Source: CBDCZY01 sp965224745 (GTDB lineage: Bacteria; Pseudomonadota; Gammaproteobacteria; Methylococcales; Methylomonadaceae). From it: 64,000 bases of DNA. Below the pieces are notes generated by a model. The model was not told the origin of the DNA and did no database searches. It worked only from the letters and a program-made list of their open reading frames with translations. The translations under genes were made by a program, and so were the position numbers. The stretch is from assembly GCA_965224745.1 (NCBI GenBank), contig CBDCZY010000002.1, forward strand, positions 558,001-622,000, read 5' to 3'. Within the stretch, counting starts at the first letter, position 1, and each line of letters starts with the position of its first letter. This document shows positions 38,309-47,322 of this stretch, in pieces.

Positions 38309-39263
38309 TAGCTTTAACCTCCTGTGGAGTATCAGTTTCTACCGCATTTACCTGACGAAAAATACTTTCTAAATCCTGGCGCTCAGGGTAAATAGCGAAG
38401 ATTGTTAAATTATTGTCTATCAAACTTTTAACAACATCATTGACTAAATCGGTAACGTTATCTTCTTGTTTATCTGCTTCAATGATGTGTTCAAACTGTT
38501 GACCTGATAAAGAACTGCTGGAAGTTAATTTACAGGGCAGCTGATTTAAGGCTTGAGCTATTTGCTGAGAAGAACTGGTTGAAACAAGTTTTAAGGTGGA
38601 TCCTTTTTGCAAATCGCTAATCTTGGCATCAATTGCGAGCTTGCCATTCTTAACGATCAAAACTCGATCACAGACCGCCTGTACCTCTTGTAAAACGTGG
38701 GTTGAAATGATAACCGTAGACGTTTTACTCAAGGTTACAATCAATTCACGCATGTGCGAAATTTGCGATGGGTCCAATCCATTGGTTGGTTCATCCAAAA
38801 TCATTATCTCCGGTTGATTTAAAATCGCTTGAGCCACTCCAACCCGCTGACGAAAGCCGCGAGAAAGCGTACTAATCATATGTGTGGCTTTACTCGCCAG
38901 CTCCGTTTGATTAATAACACTTTGCACTGCTAGTAATTTAGCTTGGTCAGTTAAACCTCTAAGGTCAGCAGCATATTCGAGATAATCAATGACAGTCATT
39001 TCAGGATAAACCGGGCAATTTTCTGGTAAATAACCAATCCGACCCTGAATAGCCATACGTTGTTCAGGCATCATTAAACCATCTATCTCGATAGTACCGG
39101 CATTAGGTTCCAAAAAACCGGTAATCATTTTCATTATGGTGGTTTTACCCGCTCCGTTATGACCTAAAAGCCCAATTACTTCACCTTTTACAATGGTAAA
39201 AGAAACCTTATCAACGGCTTTAAAATCGCCATACTGGCGACAAAGTCCATCAATTTTAATCAC
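38298..39263 (-). CDS. ABC transporter ATP-binding protein (GldA-like)
   Basis: ATPase subunit for the downstream permease, 321 aa. Walker A GLLGHNGAGKTTIMK, signature LSRGFRQRVGVAQAIL, Walker B IMILDEPTNGLDPSQ, switch His in TVIISTHVLQEV. The C-terminal extension (about 220-310) is typical of GldA/NatA-type proteins. It heads the operon gldA-gldFG-DUF4340. Confidence 0.92.
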   Translation of the reverse strand: MIKIDGLCRQYGDFKAVDKVSFTIVKGEVIGLLGHNGAGKTTIMKMITGFLEPNAGTIEIDGLMMPEQRMAIQGRIGYLPENCPVYPEMTVIDYLEYAADLRGLTDQAKLLAVQSVINQTELASKATHMISTLSRGFRQRVGVAQAILNQPEIMILDEPTNGLDPSQISHMRELIVTLSKTSTVIISTHVLQEVQAVCDRVLIVKNGKLAIDAKISDLQKGSTLKLVSTSSSQQIAQALNQLPCKLTSSSSLSGQQFEHIIEADKQEDNVTDLVNDVVKSLIDNNLTIFAIYPERQDLESIFRQVNAVETDTPQEVKANAA

Positions 39264-39774
39264 AAAACCCTCCTGTTTTATTTAATTAATATTAAATAAT
39301 TTCTGTACGCTAAGGAGCGAAGATTCAACAATAAACGAATTTCGACCTGTCTTTTTGTCCGTCTTCTACGTAGTAACAACCGTTGCGTAGCTTGCTATAC
39401 GCCTGTTACTACGCCTTGAAGACAAACAAAAATCCTGCGTCATACTTTCGTATATTATTGAACCCTCGCTCCTAACTGTAATTGTTGAATCAATTTTATG
39501 TTTACAACCTTTAGCCATCAATAAAAAACCAACACTGCTTTTAAAGTGATTAATCACAAGGTTCTTGATTTGTCGTACGATAAAATTTGATAACTCATCC
39601 AACCTAGCGGATCAGTCTATTAACTTGCTGCGGAAAAAGATAGTCGTGTTATTACTTTGTTGCAGCTAGAGCCGCTGCCAATTTTTAACACTTGATACGA
39701 TTACAGGCGCATCTGTATACTCTCGACCTTTAGAACGCGCATTCTATACATAGATAGAAAAAAAAACAAATGCT
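39264..39774. other. Intergenic region with a MITE-like repeat
   Basis: 511 bp upstream of the transporter operon and up to IS copy B. Apart from the repeat at 39313-39473 I see no gene. The transporter promoter must lie here, between or within the repeat and the start at 39263. Confidence 0.5.
39313..39473 (-). repeat. MITE-like inverted-repeat element, copy 1 (161 bp)
   Basis: Bounded by AGGAGCGAAGATTCAACAAT and the inverted ATTATTGAACCCTCGCTCCT. On the reverse strand its interior matches the element at 42432-42599 almost throughout, including GTAACAGGCGTATAGCAAGC. It has no coding capacity, so it is a candidate non-autonomous mobile element or structured intergenic repeat. Confidence 0.85.
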
Positions 39775-41162
39775 AGTCTTGTCTAATATGAAATGAGTCT
39801 GAAACGACTCCTTATTTCCAGTATAAAATGAGCCTGAAATAGCTTTTCTGTTCATAATCCACTTTATGAAAATGATTATGAACATCGATAATTTAACCCA
39901 AATAGAGCACCTCGAATCCTTTTTGCAGGGCAACCAATCGATAGCCTATTCGATACCGGGTAATAAAGCTGAGCGGTATCAATTGATCCAAAAGGGACTC
40001 GTTAAATTCAACTACCTGTCCTGCAATAAAAAAGACAAGGGCATCATTAGTCGGTTTCTGATTAAGCTAACCGGTTATTCCCGCCAGCAGATGACACGTC
40101 TCATCGCGCAGTACCGAAAGACCGGTTACGTCAGGTACAGCCCAGCAAGAGGCAATGGTTTCAACCGAAAATATTCTCAGCGCGATATTCGATTATTGGC
40201 AGACATTGATGAATGGCATGAGAAACCTTGTGGTCATGCCGTGAAAAAGCTTATTGAGCGTTCCTATCAGGTGTACGGAGAGAAGCAGTATCAAAAGCTG
40301 GCGACAATCTCTGTTTCACACCTCTACAATCTGAGGGCATCAAAAACCTATCAGTTACAGCGCAGAGACTTTGAAAAAACCAAACCCAGGCAGATCGCCA
40401 TTGGCGACAAAAGAAAACCACAAGCCAACGGTCAGCCAGGATACCTTCGCGTTGATACCGTTCACCAGGGCGACCAGGACAAGCAAAAAGGCGTTTATCA
40501 TATCAATGTAGTTGATGAAGTCACTCAGTTTGAAATGATCTTATCCGTTGAAAAAATCAGCGAACACTTTTTAATCCCCGTGCTTGAACAAATACTGGAA
40601 ACTTTTCCCTTTATCATCAAAGGTTTTCACTCTGACAATGGGTCAGAATATATCAACAAGCCCGTAGAGAACCTGTTAAATAAGCTATTGATTGAAATGA
40701 CCAAATCACGATCCCGACAAACCAATGATAATGCACTGGTTGAAGGCAAAAATGCCGCGGTGGTCAGAAAGGTTTTTGGCTATACCCATATCCCACAAAG
40801 ATGGGCTGCGAGGCTGAATGAATTCAATATCAAGTATTTGTACCCCTATGTTAACTATCACAGGCCCTGCTTTTATCCTGAAATCATCACCGACGATAAA
40901 GGAAAGCAGTCTAAGCAATACCCCTATAAAAACATGATGACACCTTATGACAAACTCAAATCACTACCTGACAGTGAAAAATATTTGAAACCGGGAATAA
41001 GCTTTGCGATACTCGATCAGGTTGCCATGGCAATAACCGATAATCAGGCCGCTATAATCCTAAAAAAAGAAAGACAGAAACTTTTTAACCAGATTTTTGA
41101 ACAGAAAAAAATGGCTTAACTTTTATGCACATTTCAGACTCATTTCTGAATTGGAAAATACT
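39775..41162 (+). mobile_element. Insertion sequence with integrase-type transposase, copy B (1388 bp)
   Basis: Same element as copy A, in opposite orientation and the same 1388-bp length. Terminal inverted repeats start AGT at both ends. The target duplication is ATGCT (39770-39774 and 41163-41167), again 5 bp. At the left end one base differs from copy A (TTGTCTAAT against TTGTCCAAT). It landed in intergenic DNA between the transporter operon and the PilZ gene. Confidence 0.9.
39866..41119 (+). CDS. DDE integrase-core transposase (417 aa), copy B
   Basis: Identical in protein sequence to the product of 24287-25540: helix-turn-helix region, then the rve core with VDTVHQGD, SDNGSEY and NALVEGKNA as DDE residues. 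The gene is intact, so this copy could mobilise itself and, in trans, copy A. Confidence 0.88.
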   Translation: MKMIMNIDNLTQIEHLESFLQGNQSIAYSIPGNKAERYQLIQKGLVKFNYLSCNKKDKGIISRFLIKLTGYSRQQMTRLIAQYRKTGYVRYSPARGNGFNRKYSQRDIRLLADIDEWHEKPCGHAVKKLIERSYQVYGEKQYQKLATISVSHLYNLRASKTYQLQRRDFEKTKPRQIAIGDKRKPQANGQPGYLRVDTVHQGDQDKQKGVYHINVVDEVTQFEMILSVEKISEHFLIPVLEQILETFPFIIKGFHSDNGSEYINKPVENLLNKLLIEMTKSRSRQTNDNALVEGKNAAVVRKVFGYTHIPQRWAARLNEFNIKYLYPYVNYHRPCFYPEIITDDKGKQSKQYPYKNMMTPYDKLKSLPDSEKYLKPGISFAILDQVAMAITDNQAAIILKKERQKLFNQIFEQKKMA

Positions 41163-41332
41163 ATGCTAGTTTGCAAAAACTTTTGGGGTGAGCAAAGAAG
41201 GTGGGTTTGAAGCTGAGAATGAAGAATGTATAAGAGAATCCGAATAGTCAAATAATCATTTAACTATTTCTAACCATTCAGGGAACGCGTCTTGATTGAA
41301 TAAAAAAGGATTTATTGGTCTTGAGAAACTGC

Positions 41333-41764
41333 TTAGCGAATAATCAGCTCGGTTTGTGTTTCCAGGATGTGATCTGCCAAACGAGTATTCGAGTTTTCAA
41401 ACTTCAAACCATAAAGCATGGCTGAGTAATTGACTCGCCGTACAACCTTGGAACGCACCATATAGCGTTTTCTATCTTTGAATTGAACGATAAAAGTCAC
41501 TTTTCTTTGCAGCGGGATTTTCAAATCAGTTGATATTAAGGCGCCGGTGCTACTTAAATCATGCAATTTTACTTTATGCAACTTATTGAAACGAAAAAAC
41601 TTGTAGTGTGTTAACGCGGCTTTAATATCTTTTCTTATGTAACGAACAGCTTTTCTAACATTCCTTCTAGCTTTTGCTGAATCATGATCATTTTGTCCGT
41701 TCATGAAACTGTTTAGCATAGAAGTATCTTGGTTAACTGGCTCGAGTATTGTCCTTTGAGTCAT
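41333..41764 (-). CDS. PilZ-domain protein
   Basis: A 143-aa cytoplasmic protein whose C-terminal 100 residues form a PilZ-like barrel. The DxSxxG motif is visible as LHDLSSTGALIST; the upstream RxxxR is not canonical but the stretch RKAVRYIRKDIKAAL has several Arg/Lys that could serve. PilZ proteins bind cyclic di-GMP and pass the signal on. It stands alone. The nearby broken diguanylate cyclase at 32024-33424 is the only other cyclic-di-GMP gene seen here; a link is not shown. Confidence 0.7.
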   Translation of the reverse strand: MTQRTILEPVNQDTSMLNSFMNGQNDHDSAKARRNVRKAVRYIRKDIKAALTHYKFFRFNKLHKVKLHDLSSTGALISTDLKIPLQRKVTFIVQFKDRKRYMVRSKVVRRVNYSAMLYGLKFENSNTRLADHILETQTELIIR

Positions 41765-41983
41765 TGTCTATTAAGTTGCTACATTTACATTCAGAAAAAA
41801 GTTGTACATCTGTGCTGGTTAAATTTCCGTTTTTCTGTCGTTTACTGCCTACCTCGACACGATAAAAATAATGTTAACTGTGGTCACAACAATCATGCTG
41901 GGCATTCTACAGAAAAAAACAAAGAGTACGACTATAGTTTTTGTTTACTAATTGTAGCGTTAACTAACAAAAGTTCAAGAACA

Positions 41984-42015
41984 AGTCTTGTCCAATAGAA
42001 AATGAGTCTGAGAAA
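41984..42015 (+). repeat. Orphan terminal repeat of the 1388-bp IS type
   Basis: AGTCTTGTCCAATAGAAAAT followed by GAGTCTGAGAAAG matches the left terminal repeat of the IS copies at 24244 and 39775 with few changes. No transposase or second end was found next to it, so it is a leftover or the end of a non-autonomous relative. Confidence 0.75.
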
Positions 42016-42431
42016 GAGGAAAAATTGAAATTCAATAATTCAATAGAAATCCAGCAGAGTCAAACTCCACCACCGCTACCTTACCGCTCAACAATTATTT
42101 ATAAACAGTCAGTTGACCGTAATGAAAATTATAGCTTGACAAGAGATTTGGAAGCTCTGAAACGGCAAACGTCTAATCACCTCCATTCGTAAGGAAAGGA
42201 GTTGATATGCAATTACTTCAATGCAAGCATATGATCATGACAACCTGCCAAAAATAGTGGAGTAAAAACGGTGTTGTAAACCTTAGACAGCGATATAAAT
42301 ATAAATTACACGATTACCTGCATACCGTTGGTAACCTAGAGGAGGATGAAAAGACACGTATGGTGGTCGATTCTTTGACAGAAATCGCCTGATAACTTTG
42401 TACCTTTTTGAAAGATAAAAAAAGCCCTCTT

Positions 42432-42599
42432 AGGAGCAAGGATTCAATAATATACGAAAATTTGACGCAGGATTTTTGTTTGTCTTCAAGGCGCAGTAAC
42501 AGGCGTATAGCAAGCTACGCAACTGTTGCTACAACGCTGAAGACGGACAAAATGACAAATCAAAAATCAAAAATCATATTTTATTGAATCCTTGCTCCT
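42432..42599 (+). repeat. MITE-like inverted-repeat element, copy 2 (168 bp)
   Basis: Ends AGGAGCAAGGATTCAATAAT and the inverted TATTGAATCCTTGCTCCT. Interior closely matches the reverse complement of copy 1 (39313-39473). The interior is itself partly palindromic (CGTATAGCAAGCTACGC and TTGTCTTCAAGGCG/GCTGAAGACGGACAA). No ORF. Confidence 0.85.
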
Positions 42600-42638
42600 T
42601 ATTGCAGAGGATTTTTGTGAAGATTTATGAATGATTGA

Positions 42639-44756
42639 TTATGGACATGTATTGTCAATGTTATTAAAAATATCTGTGATAGTATCGATAAAACCAATGC
42701 CAGCACCATCAGTCATTTGATAAAAGATAACATTAGGCATGATTACTGCGGTATGTCCACTAAATCCTGACATAACAGGGACTTGGGTATTAACTCCACA
42801 AGCACTCATAGAAGTTGTAACACCCGCATGATAGCGCCAGAAACCGTCGTCATAGTTAAAGTTATCAAGCCCGGCGAACAAACCCTGGGGGTCGCCACTG
42901 AGGATGTCACTTAACATAACGTTATCCAACAGTCCGCTTGCTTGCGCCTCACCATTTGCTAACCATTCGCTGATACGGGCAATGTCATTGGCTTTGGCAG
43001 ACATACCATAGCCACCCCAAGCATCACCCTCTCTGGCGCGACGAATTCCTCGGATGGTATGGCTAAGACCAATAGCGTCATAGACGGGTACCATAATGTC
43101 ATTAAAACCGTCTGCACCGGCACCCAGCATTTCAATGGCCATATGAGTTAAAGCGTAGCTGATTAACTCATGGTCAGAAGTATGGGAAACCACCTGAGTC
43201 CCGGGGATCGCTTTTCGTGGCAAACCGTTACACGCAAAGTCGGCACGCTGAGCACGCGCTTCTTGCAGAAAGAACTTATCACGCATGGCAGCGCTACCCT
43301 CGTCAAATTGAAAATGTGGCTGAGTGTAGTTACCGGTAGCCATATCTAACGCATTCTCAATCGTTACATCGTCCCAGTTACCTGAACTAATGCACTCTGG
43401 CACATGTGACGCAATCGATTCACTGTTAAAACCTGACCACAATTTCTCTGCCCGCATGACAGCAAGCGAGCTGAATATTGACTTGGTAAACGAATATACG
43501 CTGGTCGTCATTTCTGAGCAGTAAGGATGTGCACCATAACGTGTAACGCAGCCATCAACATAGTTAATACCATTAACGATGACACCATACATATGTAAAT
43601 CAGCAGCCTTTATCTTGGGATGATAATGGCTTAGATCGACTCCTGGGTAGTCAATAGGAAGCTGGGTTATGGATTTGGTTCGAATATGATTGGCAACTTC
43701 TGTGTTCCATTCGTTTATCACTTGTGCTCTATTCGAAACAGTGCGTTGATTATAGGTGGCACTCAAGGTTCCATACATATCAAAACCATAAAAAATACAG
43801 GTTTCTGCAACAGTTTGAACATGTACGTTTGATATATTACCACCATCATCAAACAAAAATGTTGCCACTCCGTTATGTTCACAGTTTGTATTTCGCTCCC
43901 CTAAAGTAAAGGGAAAGGCCGCTCTGGTCATTGCTCCATCGCCTGCTTCATCCCATACTGCTCCTGTACCTACCGATACACTCCAGGCTTCATTTCCATG
44001 TGCTGCTTTCATTCCTCGACGATCAACGGGAATTAGGTCTGTGCCATGCTGTACAAATTCAACATCAAATACGGGCCATAGGCTAGCATTCGTCGGGAGA
44101 TTACCCGACCAACCATATAGACGTTTAAAGGTAGGTGTGCCGCTAATTACCAAGCTTCCTGCAAAGGTATTAGCGGTTGAATTGCTGTTTTGCGGAAGAA
44201 AAGCAGCGGTACTGAAAGTGCTATCGCTTGTACCATTCAGGTAGGCTGCCGTGGCCTCATTGCGTGGTACGCCACCGGAGACTGACTCGACAACAACGTT
44301 ATCAAAATAACAATGATCGCTGTCTTCATTCCCTGCCGACCTAAGCATCAGTGTTAAAGCTGGATTATTGTCAAAAGCATTGGCATTGGAAACAACCTTA
44401 TGATTAATCATACCGTTGTCTTTGCCGTTTTCGAGCTGTCCAATAGTCAGGCCTTGCGCTTCTGCAAAACAAAGCTCACCATTTTCCAATGATGACGCCG
44501 CCATATCGAGGGAAATAACCACATCCGAAACACCTGTAGTATCGAGTGTTATGGAAGCTGAATCGGTATTTCTGATGTTAAACATCAAACTACCGTTTTT
44601 ACTCATAACCCTGCTTGATTCATTTGGATCATTGATGATCCAGTCATCAATGTTGCTATCCTGAAAATCATCCAAAAAGAGAGTATCAGCAAAAACACCA
44701 GATGAAAGTACTGCTAATGCTATCGGAAATAGTGCGCGTATTATTTGCTTTATCAT
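42639..44756 (-). CDS. Exported serine hydrolase (beta-lactamase/esterase-like) with N-terminal accessory domain
   Basis: A secreted protein of about 705 aa. Signal peptide IIRALFPIALAVLSSGVFA, then a beta-sandwich-like region (LFLDDFQDSNIDDWIINDP, about residues 24-170), then a larger part whose C-terminal half resembles class C beta-lactamase/penicillin-binding-type hydrolases. VYSFTKSIFSSLAVM gives an SxxK-type nucleophile motif. Substrate is unknown; such enzymes can be esterases or D-amino-acid peptidases. ATG at 44756 is preceded by AAGGAG; an in-frame ATG ten codons upstream is less likely. Confidence 0.7.
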   Translation of the reverse strand: MIKQIIRALFPIALAVLSSGVFADTLFLDDFQDSNIDDWIINDPNESSRVMSKNGSLMFNIRNTDSASITLDTTGVSDVVISLDMAASSLENGELCFAEAQGLTIGQLENGKDNGMINHKVVSNANAFDNNPALTLMLRSAGNEDSDHCYFDNVVVESVSGGVPRNEATAAYLNGTSDSTFSTAAFLPQNSNSTANTFAGSLVISGTPTFKRLYGWSGNLPTNASLWPVFDVEFVQHGTDLIPVDRRGMKAAHGNEAWSVSVGTGAVWDEAGDGAMTRAAFPFTLGERNTNCEHNGVATFLFDDGGNISNVHVQTVAETCIFYGFDMYGTLSATYNQRTVSNRAQVINEWNTEVANHIRTKSITQLPIDYPGVDLSHYHPKIKAADLHMYGVIVNGINYVDGCVTRYGAHPYCSEMTTSVYSFTKSIFSSLAVMRAEKLWSGFNSESIASHVPECISSGNWDDVTIENALDMATGNYTQPHFQFDEGSAAMRDKFFLQEARAQRADFACNGLPRKAIPGTQVVSHTSDHELISYALTHMAIEMLGAGADGFNDIMVPVYDAIGLSHTIRGIRRAREGDAWGGYGMSAKANDIARISEWLANGEAQASGLLDNVMLSDILSGDPQGLFAGLDNFNYDDGFWRYHAGVTTSMSACGVNTQVPVMSGFSGHTAVIMPNVIFYQMTDGAGIGFIDTITDIFNNIDNTCP

Positions 44757-45292
44757 CAAGTTCTCCTTAGTAAGTTTCATATCCATCTATTTGAAAAAGA
44801 TACACTATAGACCTAACTTAAAGACCCCGAAACTGACTTGTCCTTTTACCTCATTTCGGCGTCAGGAAAATAGATGTATAGTTCGTTATACATCCACTTT
44901 CCTGCCATGACACTGGAATAATTATTTTACAAAGAAATGATCTACGCCAGTATCTGAAATTATTTAACTCTGGTTCCTAACAGCGAATACCGCGATGAGG
45001 AATACGGTTTAGATATATGGACAACATTACCTTTCTATAAGGTAAAACAGATCCACTCTAGCTGCAACTTACAAATGCTTGATCACCAAACTAACTGGTG
45101 TAAAATTGGGGTCAGAGTAAAAATAAACAATTTTCCTTGTCTGATTTTCGCTGAACCTTTGATCTTTATTTTACTCTGACCCTAATTATTACTATTTATT
45201 ATTGACCCTATTTATTATCATTCAGACTTCACTAACCTGAACATTTGGTACTCCGGAAAGCTGACATTTCAAACAGTTGCGCTAGGGAATGA
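44757..45292. other. 536-bp intergenic region with a hairpin repeat
   Basis: Between oxyR (ending at 45293) and the serine hydrolase, both leftward. The only structure recognised is the long inverted repeat at 45109-45182. No gene was found in the remainder. Confidence 0.5.
45109..45182. repeat. Hairpin repeat GGGTCAGAGTAAAA
   Basis: GGGTCAGAGTAAAAATAAA pairs with TTTATTTTACTCTGACCC across about 37 bp. The loop sequence TTTTCCTTGTCTGATTTTCG recurs with one change at 52400-52419, next to a diverged GGGTCAGAATTATT. Similar GGGTCAGAGTAAA repeats occur in many gammaproteobacteria and are often linked with REP-type tyrosine transposases (general knowledge); no such transposase is present here. 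Confidence 0.75.
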
Positions 45293-46180
45293 TTAGATTG
45301 TTTGGTATTGCTTTTTCATAACGGAGATAAAATATTCTGCGGCGGGACTGATGTATCGATCTTTAGCCGTGGCAATGACCACCTCTCGGATAGGTTTTTC
45401 GCCTTTGAGTTTGATATATCGAATCAAAGAGTCAGGATTATTGTCGATTGAGATCCAGGGTAGCATTGAAATGCCATATTGTAATTCTATGAGCTGTTTA
45501 ACAGTGGTCAGTTCAGAGGCTTGAAACAATACTTTCGGAACGAAACACTTGTTAAAGCAGTAGTTTTCAATTTGTCGGGTTAGACAGTGAATATCTTTCA
45601 GCAAGATAAAAGACATGCCATCTAATGCATTGATAGGTATCTCGTTTAGTTTAGCCAACGGATTGTCCTGATGAACGGCAACGTAAAATTCGTCCGTGAA
45701 TAACGGTTCGATATTCAAGTGGGTTTCATCAAAAGGTAAAACCTCGATAAGGATATCAATTTCACCCCGTGCTGCCGCATCAACGATGACTTCAGAAACT
45801 TCCTCTCGCACCGTCACCATAGCGTTGGGGTATTTTTCTGATAGCGATAATAGTGTGCTTGATAAAACAAATGGCGCCAGCGTTGGCAAAATACCGATAG
45901 AAACGGAACCGCCTGTAGTGTCATCAACGTCGATGACTCGACGCTTGGCTTCCTCTACCGTGCTCAGGATCTTTTGGGCCTGTTCATACATTACTTGACC
46001 CGGATTGGTAAGGACTAGTTTTCCATGTTCTCGTGAAAATAATTGCTTGCCTATGTTGTCTTCCAACTTACTTAACTGCTGACTAATAGAAGGTTGTGAT
46101 ATGAAGCAACGCTCGGCTGCCTTGGTCATGCTGCCAGTTTCAACGATAGAAACAAAATACTTCAGTTGGTGGAGGTGCAT
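45293..46180 (-). CDS. oxyR: OxyR-like LysR-family regulator
   Basis: A 295-aa LysR-type regulator. The N-terminal helix-turn-helix is clear (SMTKAAERCFISQPSISQQL). In the sensor domain HCLTRQIENYC places two cysteines nine residues apart, matching OxyR Cys199 and Cys208 (HCLRDQ...FC), which form a disulfide on peroxide exposure. This supports OxyR over CbbR or other LysR types. It is divergent from the exported globin gene, so it may control that promoter; its own start is the ATG at 46180. Confidence 0.82.
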   Translation of the reverse strand: MHLHQLKYFVSIVETGSMTKAAERCFISQPSISQQLSKLEDNIGKQLFSREHGKLVLTNPGQVMYEQAQKILSTVEEAKRRVIDVDDTTGGSVSIGILPTLAPFVLSSTLLSLSEKYPNAMVTVREEVSEVIVDAAARGEIDILIEVLPFDETHLNIEPLFTDEFYVAVHQDNPLAKLNEIPINALDGMSFILLKDIHCLTRQIENYCFNKCFVPKVLFQASELTTVKQLIELQYGISMLPWISIDNNPDSLIRYIKLKGEKPIREVVIATAKDRYISPAAEYFISVMKKQYQTI

Positions 46181-46419
46181 AGGCTACTCCTTGGTTATCG
46201 ATAGGAAATAAGTATTTGTTTGTGGAGTCGACTTTTTTTATAGTTTAACAGAACCACAATTACCGTTGAGTTTGTTGATCAATCCAGAGTTGTCTATTTA
46301 AGATGATCATTATAAAAGCAATTACTCATGTGACCATAACCTTTGCAATATGCAGAGAATCAGCGATCAAATTATCACCCGGAATTGCTTGTTTCTTTAA
46401 CTTCAAACGAGGAAAGACC

Positions 46420-46884
46420 ATGAACATTAGAAAAACCCTTCGCTCTCTTGTCATCTCAATCGCATTACTCACGTTCACCTTTGCCTTACCTCGAATCGGC
46501 TTAGCCAAAGAAAAGTCGCTTTACGAACGCCTCGGTGGTTACGACGCCGTCTCGGCGGTAGTGGACGACTTCGCCGGTAAACTGTTCAATGATCCCGTGG
46601 TCGGCGCACGTTTCTTCGGTATGAGTAATGACTCGCGCGAAGGCTTTCGCCAGAAGAACAAGAACCTTGTTTGTAACGTGACCGGTGGACCCTGCAAAAT
46701 CATCAGCCGATCTGCGGTTAAGAGCCATGCCGGACTAGGCATCAAGGCGAGTGAATTCGACATCGTCGCTCAGCACCTTGTCGACACGTTGAACAAATTC
46801 AAAGTCCCAGAAAAGGAACATAAGGAGCTTATGGGCATCATCGGTACCCTACGACCCGACATCGTCGAGGTCGAAGACAAATAG
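46420..46884 (+). CDS. Exported group-1-like truncated haemoglobin
   Basis: A 154-aa truncated globin with an N-terminal signal peptide (LRSLVISIALLTFTFALPRI, cleavage after GLA). The globin part starts KSLYERLGGYDAVSAVVDDF, has NDPVVGARFFGMS, LVCNVTGGPCKI and the proximal histidine region KSHAGLGIKASEFD. Truncated globins bind O2 or NO; most are cytoplasmic, so periplasmic targeting is notable. ATG 46420 is preceded by GAGGAAAG; the frame extends 39 codons upstream without support. GC content is above that of the neighbours. DUF488 follows by 48 nt. Confidence 0.85.
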   Translation: MNIRKTLRSLVISIALLTFTFALPRIGLAKEKSLYERLGGYDAVSAVVDDFAGKLFNDPVVGARFFGMSNDSREGFRQKNKNLVCNVTGGPCKIISRSAVKSHAGLGIKASEFDIVAQHLVDTLNKFKVPEKEHKELMGIIGTLRPDIVEVEDK

Positions 46885-46932
46885 CTAAACGAGGCGGAGC
46901 TTGCATCACACATCGTTAACTGGATCGCTGGC

Positions 46933-47289
46933 ATGGACATTCGAGCGAAACGAGTATACGAACCGATCAATTCTAACGATGGCCTTCGTATTCTGGTAGA
47001 TCGAGTGTGGCCGCGTGGAATGACGAAAGAGCAAGTACAGGCTGACCGGTGGTTGAGAGAGGTTGCACCTAGCACAGCCTTGCGAAAGTGGTTTGGCCAT
47101 GACCAACTGAAGTGGGAGGCATTCAAGCTCCGTTACTTTTCGGAGTTGGATGCCAAACCAGAGGCCATGGAGACACTAATTAATGAAGCGGCAAAAGGAC
47201 GACTGACGCTTTTGTTTTCAGCTCGAGATACCGAGTGCAATCAAGCAGTCGCATTGCGAGAATACCTGCTTTCCCGGTTCACTGAGTAA
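46933..47289 (+). CDS. DUF488-family protein (YeaO-like)
   Basis: A 118-aa soluble protein. Family motifs: AKRVYEP, LVDRVWPRGMTKEQV, WLREVAPSTALRKWFGHD, and LLFSARDTECNQA-VALREYL. The family (YeaO-like DUF488) has no settled biochemical function; it is frequently found near globins and stress genes, as here between a truncated globin and cytochrome P460. Same direction as both neighbours. Confidence 0.85.
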   Translation: MDIRAKRVYEPINSNDGLRILVDRVWPRGMTKEQVQADRWLREVAPSTALRKWFGHDQLKWEAFKLRYFSELDAKPEAMETLINEAAKGRLTLLFSARDTECNQAVALREYLLSRFTE

Positions 47290-47322
47290 ATTGTTCTAAA
47301 TTAATACAATAAGGTGATTATT

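Larger units (their letters stand above)
41765..42638. other. 874-bp region with decayed sequence and repeats
   Basis: No intact gene. It contains an orphan IS end at 41984-42015, a MITE-like element at 42432-42599, and between them an open stretch (about 42271-42392, plus strand) reading HDYLHTVGNLEEDEKTRMVV and ending DSLTEIA-stop, which looks like the C-terminal remnant of a lost gene. Confidence 0.5.

Noticed and set aside
41729..41998. 89-aa plus-strand ORF near the PilZ gene
   Set aside because: Overlaps the PilZ start and promoter and runs into the orphan IS end; no ribosome-binding site or domain.
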